A DNA stretch of 64,000 nucleotides from NCBI GenBank assembly GCA_028280945.1, contig JANQKV010000049.1:186001-250000 (forward strand), given 5' to 3'. The notes under the pieces were generated by a model, which saw only the letters and a program-made list of their open reading frames with translations, made no database searches and had not been told where the DNA came from. Of this stretch, positions 54,496-62,699 are shown piece by piece (position 1 is the first letter of the stretch; each line of letters opens with the position of its first letter). This DNA comes from Opitutaceae bacterium. GTDB taxonomy: Bacteria; Verrucomicrobiota; Verrucomicrobiia; Opitutales; Opitutaceae. A program made the position numbers and the translations under genes.

Positions 54496-55347
54496 TCAGG
54501 GGTAGGTTGCGCCGGGTTTCATGAAGCGCTCGTCGCCGGGCTGGTTGAGCTCCCAGTAGGGCAGGCGAATCAGGTGTTTGCGCTTTAGCGAGGAACCATC
54601 CCAGCGCTGCCATTCGTTGAGCGTGTGGGGTGCTTTGGTGTCGAAGAACATGCGGTCCGTTCCACGGGCATGCTTGATGGTCACGCGCCAGCCTTGCGGT
54701 ACCCGGGCGATCGCAAAGGCGGCGGGCGCCCAGGCGAGGGGATCGGCCTTGGAATCGATCACCGAGTCCATCAACGGCGCCTCGAACAGCGTGGTGCGCC
54801 CCCAGTTGATCGTGCGCAGCCGAAAAGGGAGTTCGTCGTAAAACAACGCTCCGGCGGGGGCTTTGGCGTCCTCCTCGACTTCGGACATGCCTTCCCAATA
54901 TGTGAAAGCCCGATACTCCCACTCGTCCCCATCAAGAGTCGCATGCTTGTAGGACAGTCCGCAGGAATCGTTGGTCGTGGAAGTGAACTTGACCAACCTG
55001 CCCGAGTCTTGGCGCCAAAAAGCGGAGTGCCCCTGATCGTAGCGATAGGAGCCGGTGGGGATGGTGATGACTTGGTTAAGCTTGATGACCGGATAGGTGC
55101 CGGGATCTTGCCAGTTGTCGGCCTTTACCAACTCGTCCGCGGCAAAGCTCTCGCGCACGAGGATATGAGTGACCTCGGTCTGACGCAGTGTGCCGTAAAC
55201 GCGTTCCTCGGCGGCGAAGACGGCCATCTCGGCGTTGCCGTCACCCCAAAATCCCTCGTCCTGCAGCAGCTTATCGGAGAACGGATTGGCGATGGCACTC
55301 AGCGCGAATACCACGCTACCCAGGATCGTTCGGACTAAAACGTTCAT
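54496..55347 (-). CDS. Exported protein of unknown function
   Basis: 283 residues from the ATG at 55347 (a TTG at 55356 is also possible). There is a clear signal peptide (MNVLVRTILGSVVFALSAIANPF). The mature part is soluble, rich in Trp and Tyr, and predicted beta-rich. Distinctive stretches are 'TYPVIKLNQVITIPTGSYRYDQGHSAFWRQDSGRLVKFTSTTNDSCGLSYK', 'WEYRAFTYWEGMSEVEEDA' and 'YDELPFRLRTINW' (quoted in sections). I recognise no catalytic motif. It is convergent with the GH52 gene and 60 bp downstream of the 7TM gene on the same strand. Confidence 0.75.
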   Translation of the reverse strand: MNVLVRTILGSVVFALSAIANPFSDKLLQDEGFWGDGNAEMAVFAAEERVYGTLRQTEVTHILVRESFAADELVKADNWQDPGTYPVIKLNQVITIPTGSYRYDQGHSAFWRQDSGRLVKFTSTTNDSCGLSYKHATLDGDEWEYRAFTYWEGMSEVEEDAKAPAGALFYDELPFRLRTINWGRTTLFEAPLMDSVIDSKADPLAWAPAAFAIARVPQGWRVTIKHARGTDRMFFDTKAPHTLNEWQRWDGSSLKRKHLIRLPYWELNQPGDERFMKPGATYP

Positions 55348-55407
55348 AGGGAGCAATATTCTGGCCCTGACCTTGGTGCAAATCGGGAGCTCGAATTTAG
55401 CGCGCCT

Positions 55408-56274
55408 TCAATTTGGCGGAGAAGGGACGGGGGTTTCGAAATCGTCGTCGTCCTTGAACTTTTCCGAACAGTCCGTGCACATCCCGTGGGTGAACCGAAT
55501 CTGACTGCGACGACGGAAATAATCATCCACTTGGCGCCAGTAACCGTCGTCATCGCGCACCTTCTTGCACCAGGCGCAAATCGGGAGGAGGCCGGAAAGG
55601 GTTTCCACCTCGGCCAAGGCCTGGCGCAACTGCTCATTGCGCTGCTGCAAGTGGGCCAAGAGCAGGCCGACAAAGATCGCCACCATAAAAAAGCTCACTT
55701 CGAGGTCGCCGATGATATCGACCATGATGTTGACCGTTTCGTTCTCTGACCCCGCCGTGGCGACCGACATGATGGTTCGGAATACGTGGAATCCGGCGTG
55801 GGCCAGAAACACCTTGGCGGGAGCCGTAAGCGGTTTCCAAAAAACCGCGGGCGACATGCGCAGCCCTTGATAGGCGAGGAGGGCAAGGGTGGCCCAGACC
55901 ATCCCATTGGTGACCCGTCGCCAGATCGACTCGGGAGCGAAGATGAAGAACAGGGTCAGGGCCACGGCATGGAACGCGACAATGGCCCAACCCAGTCGTT
56001 GGGGGGCCGGTTGATCGGCGTGCACGCGAGCCCCCACAAACAAGGCCGCATGGCCCACGGTCACCAACACCGTCGGGAGAATGCGTCCCACCATGTCCGG
56101 CATGTAGGGGCGGGCCGCAAACAGGATGTCGGCCACCAGCATGACCCAGGCGGCCACCATCCAGAAGAGCAGGGAGCGCCGGTGATTGCTCTGCGACCAG
56201 GCATCCGTCATCAGCACGGCGATGATCGCGCAGATGATCGTATTGGTCAGATAGATGACGGTCTCGATTTCCAT
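55408..56274 (-). CDS. Seven-helix membrane protein with C-terminal four-cysteine tail
   Basis: 288 residues from the ATG at 56274 (MEIETVIYLTNTIICAI). About seven hydrophobic helices cover residues 1-215. A coiled-coil linker 'HLQQRNEQLRQALAEVETLSGLL' leads to a tail with 'PICAWCKKVRDDDGYWRQVDDYF...HGMCTDC'. This CxxC-X(~30)-CxxC segment occurs at the C-terminus of many PAS, GAF and receiver-domain proteins and probably binds zinc; its job is not known to me. The membrane part resembles sensor modules without a kinase. A regulatory or sensing role is inferred. Confidence 0.75.
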   Translation of the reverse strand: MEIETVIYLTNTIICAIIAVLMTDAWSQSNHRRSLLFWMVAAWVMLVADILFAARPYMPDMVGRILPTVLVTVGHAALFVGARVHADQPAPQRLGWAIVAFHAVALTLFFIFAPESIWRRVTNGMVWATLALLAYQGLRMSPAVFWKPLTAPAKVFLAHAGFHVFRTIMSVATAGSENETVNIMVDIIGDLEVSFFMVAIFVGLLLAHLQQRNEQLRQALAEVETLSGLLPICAWCKKVRDDDGYWRQVDDYFRRRSQIRFTHGMCTDCSEKFKDDDDFETPVPSPPN

Positions 56275-56403
56275 CGCGGGCAGGAACTTGGCGATGAAAC
56301 CAAGCTCGCGAGTCGAGGCGAGGGGAATTGTGAGGCAACCTCGGTAGACGAGTCTTGAGCGCAAGCGCCCGTTGCCACCACATCCCGCAGTCCGTTTGAA
56401 CCT

Positions 56404-57189
56404 CTAGTCTTTTGCTTCCTGCATACTGCGAACCTGATTCAGGACCATTTTCTTTGGCGAAAATGGGATCGCAGCCATCATCAGTTTTTGCGGGAAGGTG
56501 AGGCCGGAAACGACATTCAGCTTTCCCGCCAACATCGCTTGGTAGCCATCCAGGGCGACGGATCTGGCGGAGGCTGTTTTGGAAAACAAGTCCGTCTTGT
56601 CCATTCCTGATGTCTGGGCAAATTCGGATTCAGTGGCTCCGGGCAGGAGCGCAGTCACGGTGACACCGGTATCCTGAAGTTCGCTGGCAATTCCATAGCT
56701 GAATGCGGTCACGTAGTGTTTGGTCGCAAAATACACCGATTGAAAGGGGCCGCCCGGAGGCAGGCTGGCGGTCGATGAGACGTTAAGAATTCGCCCCTCC
56801 TTCCGCTTCACCAACTCCGGAATGAACAGACGACAGAGCTCCGTGAGAGCCACCACATTGAGCTGGATCATGGCGTGGTCCTGTGCCCACTCCCGTTCGT
56901 GAAACATTCCATGTCCGCCAAAGCCTGCATTGTTGATGAGGTATTTGATTTCAATTCCCGCGGACGTGATCGCGTCGAAAATCTCCTTTGGGGCCGCCGG
57001 ATCACCCAGGTCCTTTGCGATCACGTGCACTTGCACCGCGTGGCGCTCCTCGAGCGAAGATTTCAGCTCGTTCAACTTATCCTCCCGGCGGGCTACGATA
57101 ACCAGATCTCCTCCGCGTTCGGCGTGAATATGGGCGAATTCCTTTCCGATGCCGCTGGAGGCTCCGGTGATTAATGCGGTATTTTTCAT
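56404..57189 (-). CDS. Short-chain dehydrogenase/reductase (SDR)
   Basis: 261 residues, classical SDR. The cofactor motif TGASSGIGKEFA begins at residue 8, NNAGFGGHG is near 86, the catalytic Ser is in 'NVSSTASLPPG' and the active-site pair in 'SVYFATKHYVTAF' (YxxxK). The arrangement after the Gly motif, 'DLVIVARREDKLNEL', favours NADP(H). This subgroup (DltE-like) acts on varied carbonyls and sterol- or lipid-like substrates; the substrate is unknown. Confidence 0.93.
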   Translation of the reverse strand: MKNTALITGASSGIGKEFAHIHAERGGDLVIVARREDKLNELKSSLEERHAVQVHVIAKDLGDPAAPKEIFDAITSAGIEIKYLINNAGFGGHGMFHEREWAQDHAMIQLNVVALTELCRLFIPELVKRKEGRILNVSSTASLPPGGPFQSVYFATKHYVTAFSYGIASELQDTGVTVTALLPGATESEFAQTSGMDKTDLFSKTASARSVALDGYQAMLAGKLNVVSGLTFPQKLMMAAIPFSPKKMVLNQVRSMQEAKD

Positions 57190-57249
57190 GCGGTTTCCTT
57201 TGTTCAGCGAATGGCAGTGCGCAGACGGGCCGTTAATTCAGGCGGTTGG

Positions 57250-57549
57250 TTAGTCTGTCTGTTCCAGCGTGTTTTTAATCCAATTGGGATCACGACGGCA
57301 ATCCAGCACGCGAAACACGACTGCCTCATCGTCGATTACACGGTAGTAGATGGCAAACGGGAACCTTTTGGCCAGCAGGCGATGGAATCCGAATTGAACG
57401 CGGTGAATTCCAGCGAACAGGGCAAGTGAATCGATCTCCGAAAACAGGCTGTCGAAATAATAGCCTCCGATGCCAAGAGCTCTTCGATCGTAGAATCGGC
57501 GACCTGCTACGAGGTCCTCAAATGCTGACCTTAGAATCCTAACCCTCAT
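57250..57549 (-). CDS. ParE/RelE-family toxin
   Basis: 99 residues from the ATG at 57549, which overlaps the antitoxin stop by 4 bp (ATGA); the longer frame to 57588 would lie inside the antitoxin gene. 'VRILRSAFEDLVAGRRFYDRRALGIGGYYFDSLFSEIDSLALFAGIHRVQFGFHRLLAKRFPFAIYYRVIDDEAVVFRVLDCRRDP' (in sections) is the RelE/ParE fold with the usual basic C-terminal strand. ParE toxins poison gyrase and RelE toxins cleave mRNA; which applies is not decided here. Second gene of a two-gene addiction module. Confidence 0.88.
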   Translation of the reverse strand: MRVRILRSAFEDLVAGRRFYDRRALGIGGYYFDSLFSEIDSLALFAGIHRVQFGFHRLLAKRFPFAIYYRVIDDEAVVFRVLDCRRDPNWIKNTLEQTD

Positions 57550-57761
57550 TCGAATTGGGACCGAAGCTGTTTCTTCGCTTCTTCCCAATCGAGAACATCA
57601 ACCTCACCATCTTTGAAGTCCTTTTCAGTCTGCCGTAACTCGGTTTCATGCCAAGGCGGGCTTTCGAAGGAGCTTTCATCGGCAGCCAAATCTCCCCACA
57701 ACACCTCGAGAATCTTCAATTTCTCGTTGGCGGGCAGCTTGCGGAGTTCGGCGATGCTCAT
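57546..57761 (-). CDS. Addiction-module antitoxin (TIGR02574-type)
   Basis: 71 residues from the ATG at 57761 with AGG eight bases upstream; a TTG two codons earlier is less likely. 'MSIAELRKLPANEKLKILEVLWGDLAADESSFESPPWHETELRQTEKDFKDGEVDVLDWEEAKKQL' (in sections) is the short acidic protein regularly paired with ParE/RelE toxins. It precedes and overlaps the toxin by 4 bp, the standard order. No sharp palindromic operator was noticed upstream. Confidence 0.88.
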   Translation of the reverse strand: MSIAELRKLPANEKLKILEVLWGDLAADESSFESPPWHETELRQTEKDFKDGEVDVLDWEEAKKQLRSQFE

Positions 57762-57862
57762 GATCAAAGCCTGCGAAAGTCCGTGCGTAATCGCAAGGAG
57801 AGGATGCGGTCTTATGTTTCAGCTCAAAGATGCCGCGCCGCAGGACTGTCTGAGGCGACGGG

Positions 57863-58270
57863 TTAGCTTTCCTCTGACTTTTCGAGAACCTCTCCAAAGG
57901 CGATGTCATGCCCGTCGATGTCCTGGGTGCCAAACTCCTTGCAGCCATAGGGTTGAACACACAACCCGTAGTCGATGTTGGCTCCCCGCGATACGAATTC
58001 GCGATGGAGGGCTTCAACATCATCCACCCAAAAATAAACATCCCAGAGTTTCTCGGAGAGCGTCCAATTGGGAACCACATGCTTGGGGTCGTCCGCCAGG
58101 GATAGCATTACAAACATGTGGTCACGTTCGAGGATCACGAAGTTGGGTGGGTCTCCCCAAAGTCGTTCGTAAGAGAACCCCATGGTGTCACGATAGTGGT
58201 TGGCGGCATTGACCACGTCCTTGACCAGTAGGACGGGGGCGGAGGCAGTGAGTTTGGCTCGTGTATCCAT
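57863..58270 (-). CDS. VOC-superfamily (glyoxalase/bleomycin-resistance-like) protein
   Basis: 135 residues from the ATG at 58270 (an upstream GTG at 58294 is an alternative). The fold appears as 'TASAPVLLVKDVVNAANHYRDTMGFSYERLWGDPPNFVILERDHMFVMLSL' followed by 'WDVYFWVDDVEALHREFVSRGANIDYGLCVQPYGCKEFGTQDIDGHDIAFGE' in sections. The terminal 'DIDGHDIAFGE' is the usual position of the last metal-ligand glutamate. Such proteins are metal-dependent lyases, dioxygenases or antibiotic binders; the activity is unknown. Confidence 0.88.
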   Translation of the reverse strand: MDTRAKLTASAPVLLVKDVVNAANHYRDTMGFSYERLWGDPPNFVILERDHMFVMLSLADDPKHVVPNWTLSEKLWDVYFWVDDVEALHREFVSRGANIDYGLCVQPYGCKEFGTQDIDGHDIAFGEVLEKSEES

Positions 58271-58336
58271 GGGATGGCCGACTTTGAAGATCACCCCTGC
58301 CTTTGCCGACGCGACGGGCGATGGGGGACCGATTCG

Positions 58337-58780
58337 TTATGCTTCGCAGATCTCTTTTAGGAGCTGCAGTGCCGTGGTCCAAGCCTGCATCATTTCTTCA
58401 AAGGCTTCATCGGTCACCACCACGACTTCCAGTGTCGTGCCTCCATCGCTTGCCTCTTTGAAATAGTAATTTTCCTCCGAGCCGATCCAATCTCGCATCA
58501 TGTCATCGGTGGGTTCGATTTCGACGTTTTCCGGGCCGACCATGGCGACGTGTTTCATTCTGATCGATTCGCCGGAAATGATCTCCTCGATGCGCGCCTT
58601 GGTTCCTCCCTGGCTTTGATCGATGAAGGAGATATGCGTGCCCTGTTTCCATTCCCCCAAATAGGTCATCCCTTCGCCCCACGCTTTGGCCCAGCCCGGA
58701 TACACTGATTTGTCTGTGATTTTGCTAAAAACGAAAGCGCGAGGCTGATTGATTTTGATCGAGTAGGTGAGGGTTTTCAT
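58337..58780 (-). CDS. SRPBCC (START/Bet v1-like) domain protein, AHSA1-type
   Basis: 147 residues from the ATG at 58780 (MKTLTYSIKINQPRAFVFSK); the frame extends to 58897 but the added part is not family-like. The pattern 'IKINQPRAFVFSKITDKSVYPGWAKAWGEGMTYLGEWKQGTHISFID' and a C-terminal long helix ('FEEMMQAWTTALQLLKEIC') form the hydrophobic-cavity fold. Ligand unknown. It is one of several small same-strand genes following typA but with gaps of 66-240 bp. Confidence 0.8.
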   Translation of the reverse strand: MKTLTYSIKINQPRAFVFSKITDKSVYPGWAKAWGEGMTYLGEWKQGTHISFIDQSQGGTKARIEEIISGESIRMKHVAMVGPENVEIEPTDDMMRDWIGSEENYYFKEASDGGTTLEVVVVTDEAFEEMMQAWTTALQLLKEICEA

Positions 58781-59020
58781 CGGGTGCTTTGATTCGGCCA
58801 AAATCTGGGCTGAGATTTGGTGGCAGGCGACCCCGAATTTGGGTGTCGGCTCACGTCGCCCGGTTAACGCATCATAACAGGAGGTGTGAGACGACAACCT
58901 ATGTGCTTCTTCAGCGTCCTCTGCGAAATCTACAGTAAAGTCGCCGCTTGCTTCAGGCCTTGGATTTCTTCGCGCGTAATGTCCGGCCCGTGCACAACAT
59001 TGCGATATTCCGTTTTGGGC

Positions 59021-59323
59021 TCACCTGATTTCCCGAAGCGAAAGCTCACACATCTCGACCCATCTATCCTGTTTGGCAGCAGATATGAGAATTCTATCCT
59101 TCATCGGTTTGCCGGTTCCTGGGTCATGCGGGAGGCCCACACCATTTTCGATGAGGCGGTTCACCGAATTGGGGGTAAGCTTCACCGTCAGATCTCCTTT
59201 GTAGAACATGGCGAACATCTTGCCGTTGTGTTTGAGTCCCTGGGCCCCTTTTCCCTCCGCAATCTCCACCTCTGGATTATCTCGAAAGTGTTTTTTCAAT
59301 TCTTCGTAGATGTTTCTGTCCAT
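59021..59323 (-). CDS. TfoX N-terminal-domain-like small protein
   Basis: 100 residues. 'MDRNIYEELKKHFRDNPEVEIAEGKGAQGLKHNGKMFAMFYKGDLTVKLTPNSVNRLIENGVGLPHDPGTGKPMKDRILI' in sections is the TfoX/Sxy N-terminal fold, seen by the 'KMFAMFYKGDLTVKL' strand pair and the 'DPGTGKPMKD' turn. Most stand-alone members have no assigned function; a link to competence is not implied. After its stop the neighbouring frame stays open to 58930 (see findings). Confidence 0.8.
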   Translation of the reverse strand: MDRNIYEELKKHFRDNPEVEIAEGKGAQGLKHNGKMFAMFYKGDLTVKLTPNSVNRLIENGVGLPHDPGTGKPMKDRILISAAKQDRWVEMCELSLREIR

Positions 59324-59417
59324 GAGGTTCTTTCTGGTTTTGTAGCAGAACGTTAGAGGTGAGGCACGGCGGCCAGCGACGGCGAAATCATGACTGGGTG
59401 GGAATGGGTGAAGGAAA

Positions 59418-59439
59418 TAGCGAGTGGTGAGTAGCGAGT
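59418..59439. repeat. Short direct repeat upstream of the TfoX-like gene
   Basis: TAGCGAGT occurs at 59418-59425 and again at 59432-59439, separated by GGTGAG. It is in the 158-bp gap between typA's stop and the TfoX-like start. Such 'agcgagt' runs occur as dispersed intergenic repeats in related genomes, but this copy alone proves nothing. Confidence 0.3.
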
Positions 59440-59481
59440 AGGCGTCCGGTGACCGCAGACTCCTGAGAGCTGGGCGCTACC

Positions 59482-61305
59482 CTACGCCTTGGCCTTCTTC
59501 GCCCGCTCGGCTTTGCGGCGTTCGTTGCCGTTGAGGACCTTCTTGCGCAGACGGAGCAGGGAAGGGGTGACCTCGACATATTCGTCATCGGCGATGTATT
59601 CGATGCAGCGTTCGAGGGACATCTTTACCGGTGGGGTGAGCTGGATGCCTTTGCCTTCGCCTTGGGAACGGAAGTTGGTGAGTTGCTTGGCTTTCACCGC
59701 ATTGACCGTGATGTCTTCGTCACGCGGGTTTTCGCCGACGATCATGCCTTCGTAGACCACCTCGCCGGCGCCGACGAAGAGCTTGCCGCGTTCCTGGATG
59801 GAATCGAGGGCGTAGGCGGTGGTTTCGCCCGGTTCGGTCGCCACAATCGTGCCGGTTTGGCGAGTGGCGATTTCACCGGCCCACGGACCGTATTCCTTGA
59901 AAAGGTGGGACATGACGCCGTGGCCGCTGGTGGCGTTCACGAGATCGACCTCCATACCAATGAGGCCGCGGGTGGTGATGGTCGCTTCGATCATGGTCGT
60001 GGCGGTCATCTTCTCCATGTTGGTAAGCTGGCCTTTGCGGTTGGCCAGGTTCTGCATGATTGTGCCCACGTCGTCGTCGGGCACCTCCACCCATACGGTT
60101 TCGTAGGGTTCCTGAAGCTGGCCGTCGACCTGCTTGGTGATGACGGTGGGCCGCGAAACCAATAGTTCGAATCCCTCGCGGCGCATGGTTTCCACGAGCA
60201 CGGCGATCTGCATGGCGCCGCGCGCCTTCACATTGTAGGCACCGCCGATGTCGGCGTCTTCAACCGAGATGGAAATGTTGGTCTTCACCTCGCGGTAAAG
60301 TCGCTCGCGCAGCTGGCGCGAGGTAACGAATTTGCCATCCTGGCCCACGAGCGGACCGTCGTTGACGGTGAGCTGCATTTCGAGGGTGGGCGGATCGACT
60401 TCGGTGAAGGGCAGGGCATGGCCCTCGGCGTCGGCATGCAGGGTGTCGCCGATGTCGATGTCTTCAAAACCGGAGAGCCCGACGATGTTGCCGGCCACGG
60501 CGTTGCCGGTCTCGTGGGTGCCGAGGCCGGAGTATTCAAAAACCTTGGTGATTTTGCCGCGTTGGCGTTCGTCGCTGCCATGCGGAATCACATAAACGGT
60601 GTCGCCGATTTTTACCTCCCCGCCGAGGATCTTGCCGATGGCGATCCGACCGACGTAGTCGCTCCAGTCGATGTTGGAGACCAGCATGTGAAAGGGCTGA
60701 TTGGGGCGTGCGAAGGGCGGGGGCACATGCTCGAGCACCGCGTTGAAGAGCGGGGTGAGGTCCTTGTGCGGGTCTTCGAGGTCACGGACCATGTAGCCGT
60801 CGCGGCCGGAGCCGTAGACGACCGGGGCGTCGAACTGCTCCTCGTTGGCGTCGAGTTCGAGCAGGAGCTCGAGCACCTTGTCATACATGCCCTTGGGATC
60901 GGCGTTCTCGCGGTCGATCTTATTGATGACGATGATGACCTTGAGCCCGTGGGAAAGGGCCTTGCGCAGGACAAAACGGGTCTGGGCCTGGGGGCCGTCG
61001 TAGGCGTCGACCAGCAGCAGGACGCCGTCAACCATGCGCAGGGCGCGCTCCACTTCGCCGCCGAAGTCGGCGTGGCCCGGGGTGTCGACGATGTTGATGA
61101 TTTTGTCGCCCCAGTGCACGGAGGTGTTCTTGGCCTTGATGGTGATGCCCTTCTCGCGCTCGAGGTCCATGGAGTCCATGGCGCGTTCATCCACCTGTTG
61201 GTTGGCCCGAAAGGCACCGCCCTGCTTGAGCAAATTGTCGACGAGGGTCGTCTTCCCGTGGTCGACGTGAGCGATGATGGCGATGTTGCGGATGTTCTGG
61301 TTCAT
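59482..61305 (-). CDS. typA: Ribosome-binding translational GTPase TypA/BipA
   Basis: 607 residues, the normal TypA length. G1 AHVDHGKT (12-19), '[21 protein letters not shown]' with the switch I threonine, G3 DTPGH (74-78) and G4 NKID near 127. Then an EF-G-like domain II, a domain III, domain V ('[30 protein letters not shown]') and the TypA-specific C-terminal domain ('[43 protein letters not shown]' in sections). TypA helps 50S assembly and stress adaptation. Transcribed leftwards from the gene-free region. Confidence 0.98.
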   Translation of the reverse strand: MNQNIRNIAIIAHVDHGKTTLVDNLLKQGGAFRANQQVDERAMDSMDLEREKGITIKAKNTSVHWGDKIINIVDTPGHADFGGEVERALRMVDGVLLLVDAYDGPQAQTRFVLRKALSHGLKVIIVINKIDRENADPKGMYDKVLELLLELDANEEQFDAPVVYGSGRDGYMVRDLEDPHKDLTPLFNAVLEHVPPPFARPNQPFHMLVSNIDWSDYVGRIAIGKILGGEVKIGDTVYVIPHGSDERQRGKITKVFEYSGLGTHETGNAVAGNIVGLSGFEDIDIGDTLHADAEGHALPFTEVDPPTLEMQLTVNDGPLVGQDGKFVTSRQLRERLYREVKTNISISVEDADIGGAYNVKARGAMQIAVLVETMRREGFELLVSRPTVITKQVDGQLQEPYETVWVEVPDDDVGTIMQNLANRKGQLTNMEKMTATTMIEATITTRGLIGMEVDLVNATSGHGVMSHLFKEYGPWAGEIATRQTGTIVATEPGETTAYALDSIQERGKLFVGAGEVVYEGMIVGENPRDEDITVNAVKAKQLTNFRSQGEGKGIQLTPPVKMSLERCIEYIADDEYVEVTPSLLRLRKKVLNGNERRKAERAKKAKA

Positions 61306-61761
61306 GTCCGGAGAGAGCGTGGGTCAGCGCGAAACCGGAGAGGGGGGCATGGAAGGGGTCAAGCCGCAACACGTTTGCTGGGAGAAGGGGATACAGAAAG
61401 CCCGCTTGTTATCGTGCGGTCTTAAACGCGGAGACAGACTCGCCGTCGCCGCGTCTCTGGTGGATTTGCACACAGTATGGAGCAGTGAGTCGAAAAAGGG
61501 GGCAATCCCCAGCTCGTGAACTGCGTCCGCGCAGCAGGCTTCGTTGTACTTATTCACGGCATGACTCCGTGGGAGGCGGATGTTTTGTTCTTTTCGTTGC
61601 CTTTTGTAAAACCTGACAGACTGACGGCGCGGTGAGCTCTGCGGTTGCCTCGGTGTTCTCTGGATCGAGATAGCTATGGAGTGGATAGGCTTACGGGCGG
61701 GGAAGGGGGTCCGAGACTGTTGGTTGATGGTTGGGTTCTGGTCGCGGAAAAATCCGGACAC
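61306..61761. other. Gene-free stretch upstream of typA
   Basis: 456 bp with no ORF that looks coding on either strand. It presumably holds the typA promoter, read leftwards, but no well-matched -35/-10 pair was found. One DnaA-box-like 9-mer TTATTCACG is at 61550-61558. Short stems occur, for example near 61400-61480 (GCGGAGAC...GTCTC), without a T tract. Confidence 0.5.
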
Positions 61762-61795
61762 AAAAAAGGCCCAGAGAACCGAGGCTCTCTGGGCC
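61762..61795 (-). terminator. Strong intrinsic terminator reading leftwards
   Basis: On the plus strand GGCCCAGAGA (61768-61777) and TCTCTGGGCC (61786-61795) make a perfect 10-bp stem around 8 nt. The adjacent AAAAAA (61762-61767) becomes a T6 tail on the minus strand. It therefore ends a transcript coming from the right, where no protein gene on the minus strand is found. This is the main reason to propose an RNA gene at 61762-62640. Confidence 0.9.
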
Positions 61796-62423
61796 AAATC
61801 TGGGGGTTGGGCACTCGCCACATGCTCTTTCCCGAATGTCTACATTAGGCGCTCTCGCTTTCGCGGGCTGCAGACTCCCCGACGCCACTCCACACGGCAT
61901 GTGTGGTTTTCGATCTCATGGCGGGATCGCTCCTGTCGTTTCCGACCTGAGTTTATTGAGTGAGGCCTCTCTGCCTGGTTCGATCTCTCCCTGCCGGGGG
62001 AGATTCGCCGGACATGGTGCCGATGTGCTTGCAAGGGCTCATCTTCACTTCGCCACCTTTCTCGCGGGGACGGCCCCGGCTTTTGGCCGGGCGTTTGCCC
62101 CGTGAAACGGGTCTGACCTCTTAACTCTCAGGCTGCCTTCTACCTTGCAATAGGGTGACGCGGTTTTTCGCACCGCCCTCTTGTTGAGACCTTCCAAGTT
62201 TTGCCACACCTGTCTGGTCTCCTGCGTCTCGGTTCTGTTTTCGCGTTTGCGCCCTGATTTGGTCGCAACCTTTTGGCAGACTCGCGTCCACCCACAACTG
62301 ACTCGCAGGCTGGCTTACCGTAGCAGCCGGAACCCTCTGGGTCACGGTATCAACACGACGTTCGAAACTTCCGTCGTGCCTGACTCGACTCGCAGGCGGT
62401 TTCTTACTTCGCCGCTCGTCGCT

Positions 62424-62537
62424 CAGCTCCTGATTTCGTGGTTCTTCCCGGACACGACTCCGGGTAGAGGAGCTGGTGATATATGCCTCTCGTTTTGACC
62501 GAAGCCTCCGCGTGAGGGGGTGAACCGGACCAGCTCC
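62424..62537 (-). other. Mutually exclusive long pairings within the candidate RNA
   Basis: GGAGCTGGT at 62469-62477 is perfectly complementary over 9 bp to ACCAGCTCC at 62529-62537. Its first 7 bases (62469-62475) are also perfectly complementary to CAGCTCC at 62424-62430, an outer stem around the hairpin 62447-62464. Both pairings cannot form at once, so either one is the true helix or the RNA has two states. Confidence 0.45.
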
Positions 62538-62671
62538 GATTCCCCTTTCCCCGATTTCTCGGGCGTATCCCAGCCTCCGCTTCCACCGCTTTTTTCATTA
62601 CGTTGTGCGCTTGGCTGTTCTATCAAGGAACGTCGAAAACCTTGCAGGATTTTTCCGGAAAAGTCACGAAA

Positions 62672-62699
62672 TTGATATACACAACTTATTCACCATCAA
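62672..62699 (-). promoter_or_regulatory. Weak candidate promoter for the structured RNA
   Basis: Read leftwards, TTGATG (62699-62694) and TATCAA (62677-62672) are 16 bp apart, matching four of six consensus bases at each hexamer. The -35 hexamer touches the first DnaA-box-like 9-mer. A start about 7 bp downstream would give an RNA of roughly 900 nt ending at the terminator. Evidence is weak. Confidence 0.3.

Larger units (their letters stand above)
61762..62640 (-). ncRNA. Candidate large structured non-coding RNA (about 880 nt)
   Basis: No ORF longer than about 105 codons exists on either strand, and none has protein-like composition, yet a strong terminator closes a leftward transcript. 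On the minus strand there are many perfect local stems: 62550-62563, 62447-62464, 62354-62378, 62160-62176, 62099-62111, 62075-62091, 61986-62003, 61935-61946 and 61890-61906. Those at 62550-62563, 61935-61946 and 61856-61865 are closed by GAAA loops, a typical tertiary-contact tetraloop. Motifs of RNase P RNA, tmRNA, SRP RNA and group I/II introns were looked for and not found. The 5' end is a guess; transcription probably starts between 62640 and 62680. Confidence 0.55.

Noticed and set aside
61306..61480. An ACAGAA-x-GCCCGCTT string near 61410 resembling the 3' conserved element of RNase P RNA
   Set aside because: The partner element GAGGAAAGTCC is absent at any suitable distance; the sequence upstream on that strand is the typA coding region.
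61731..62105. A 124-codon plus-strand ORF and several minus-strand ORFs of 60-75 codons in the gene-free region
   Set aside because: Biased, low-quality compositions, no family resemblance, no ribosome sites, and they cut across perfect hairpins.
62160..62640. Possible group II intron
   Set aside because: No domain V signature, no GUGYG 5' boundary and no reverse transcriptase ORF.
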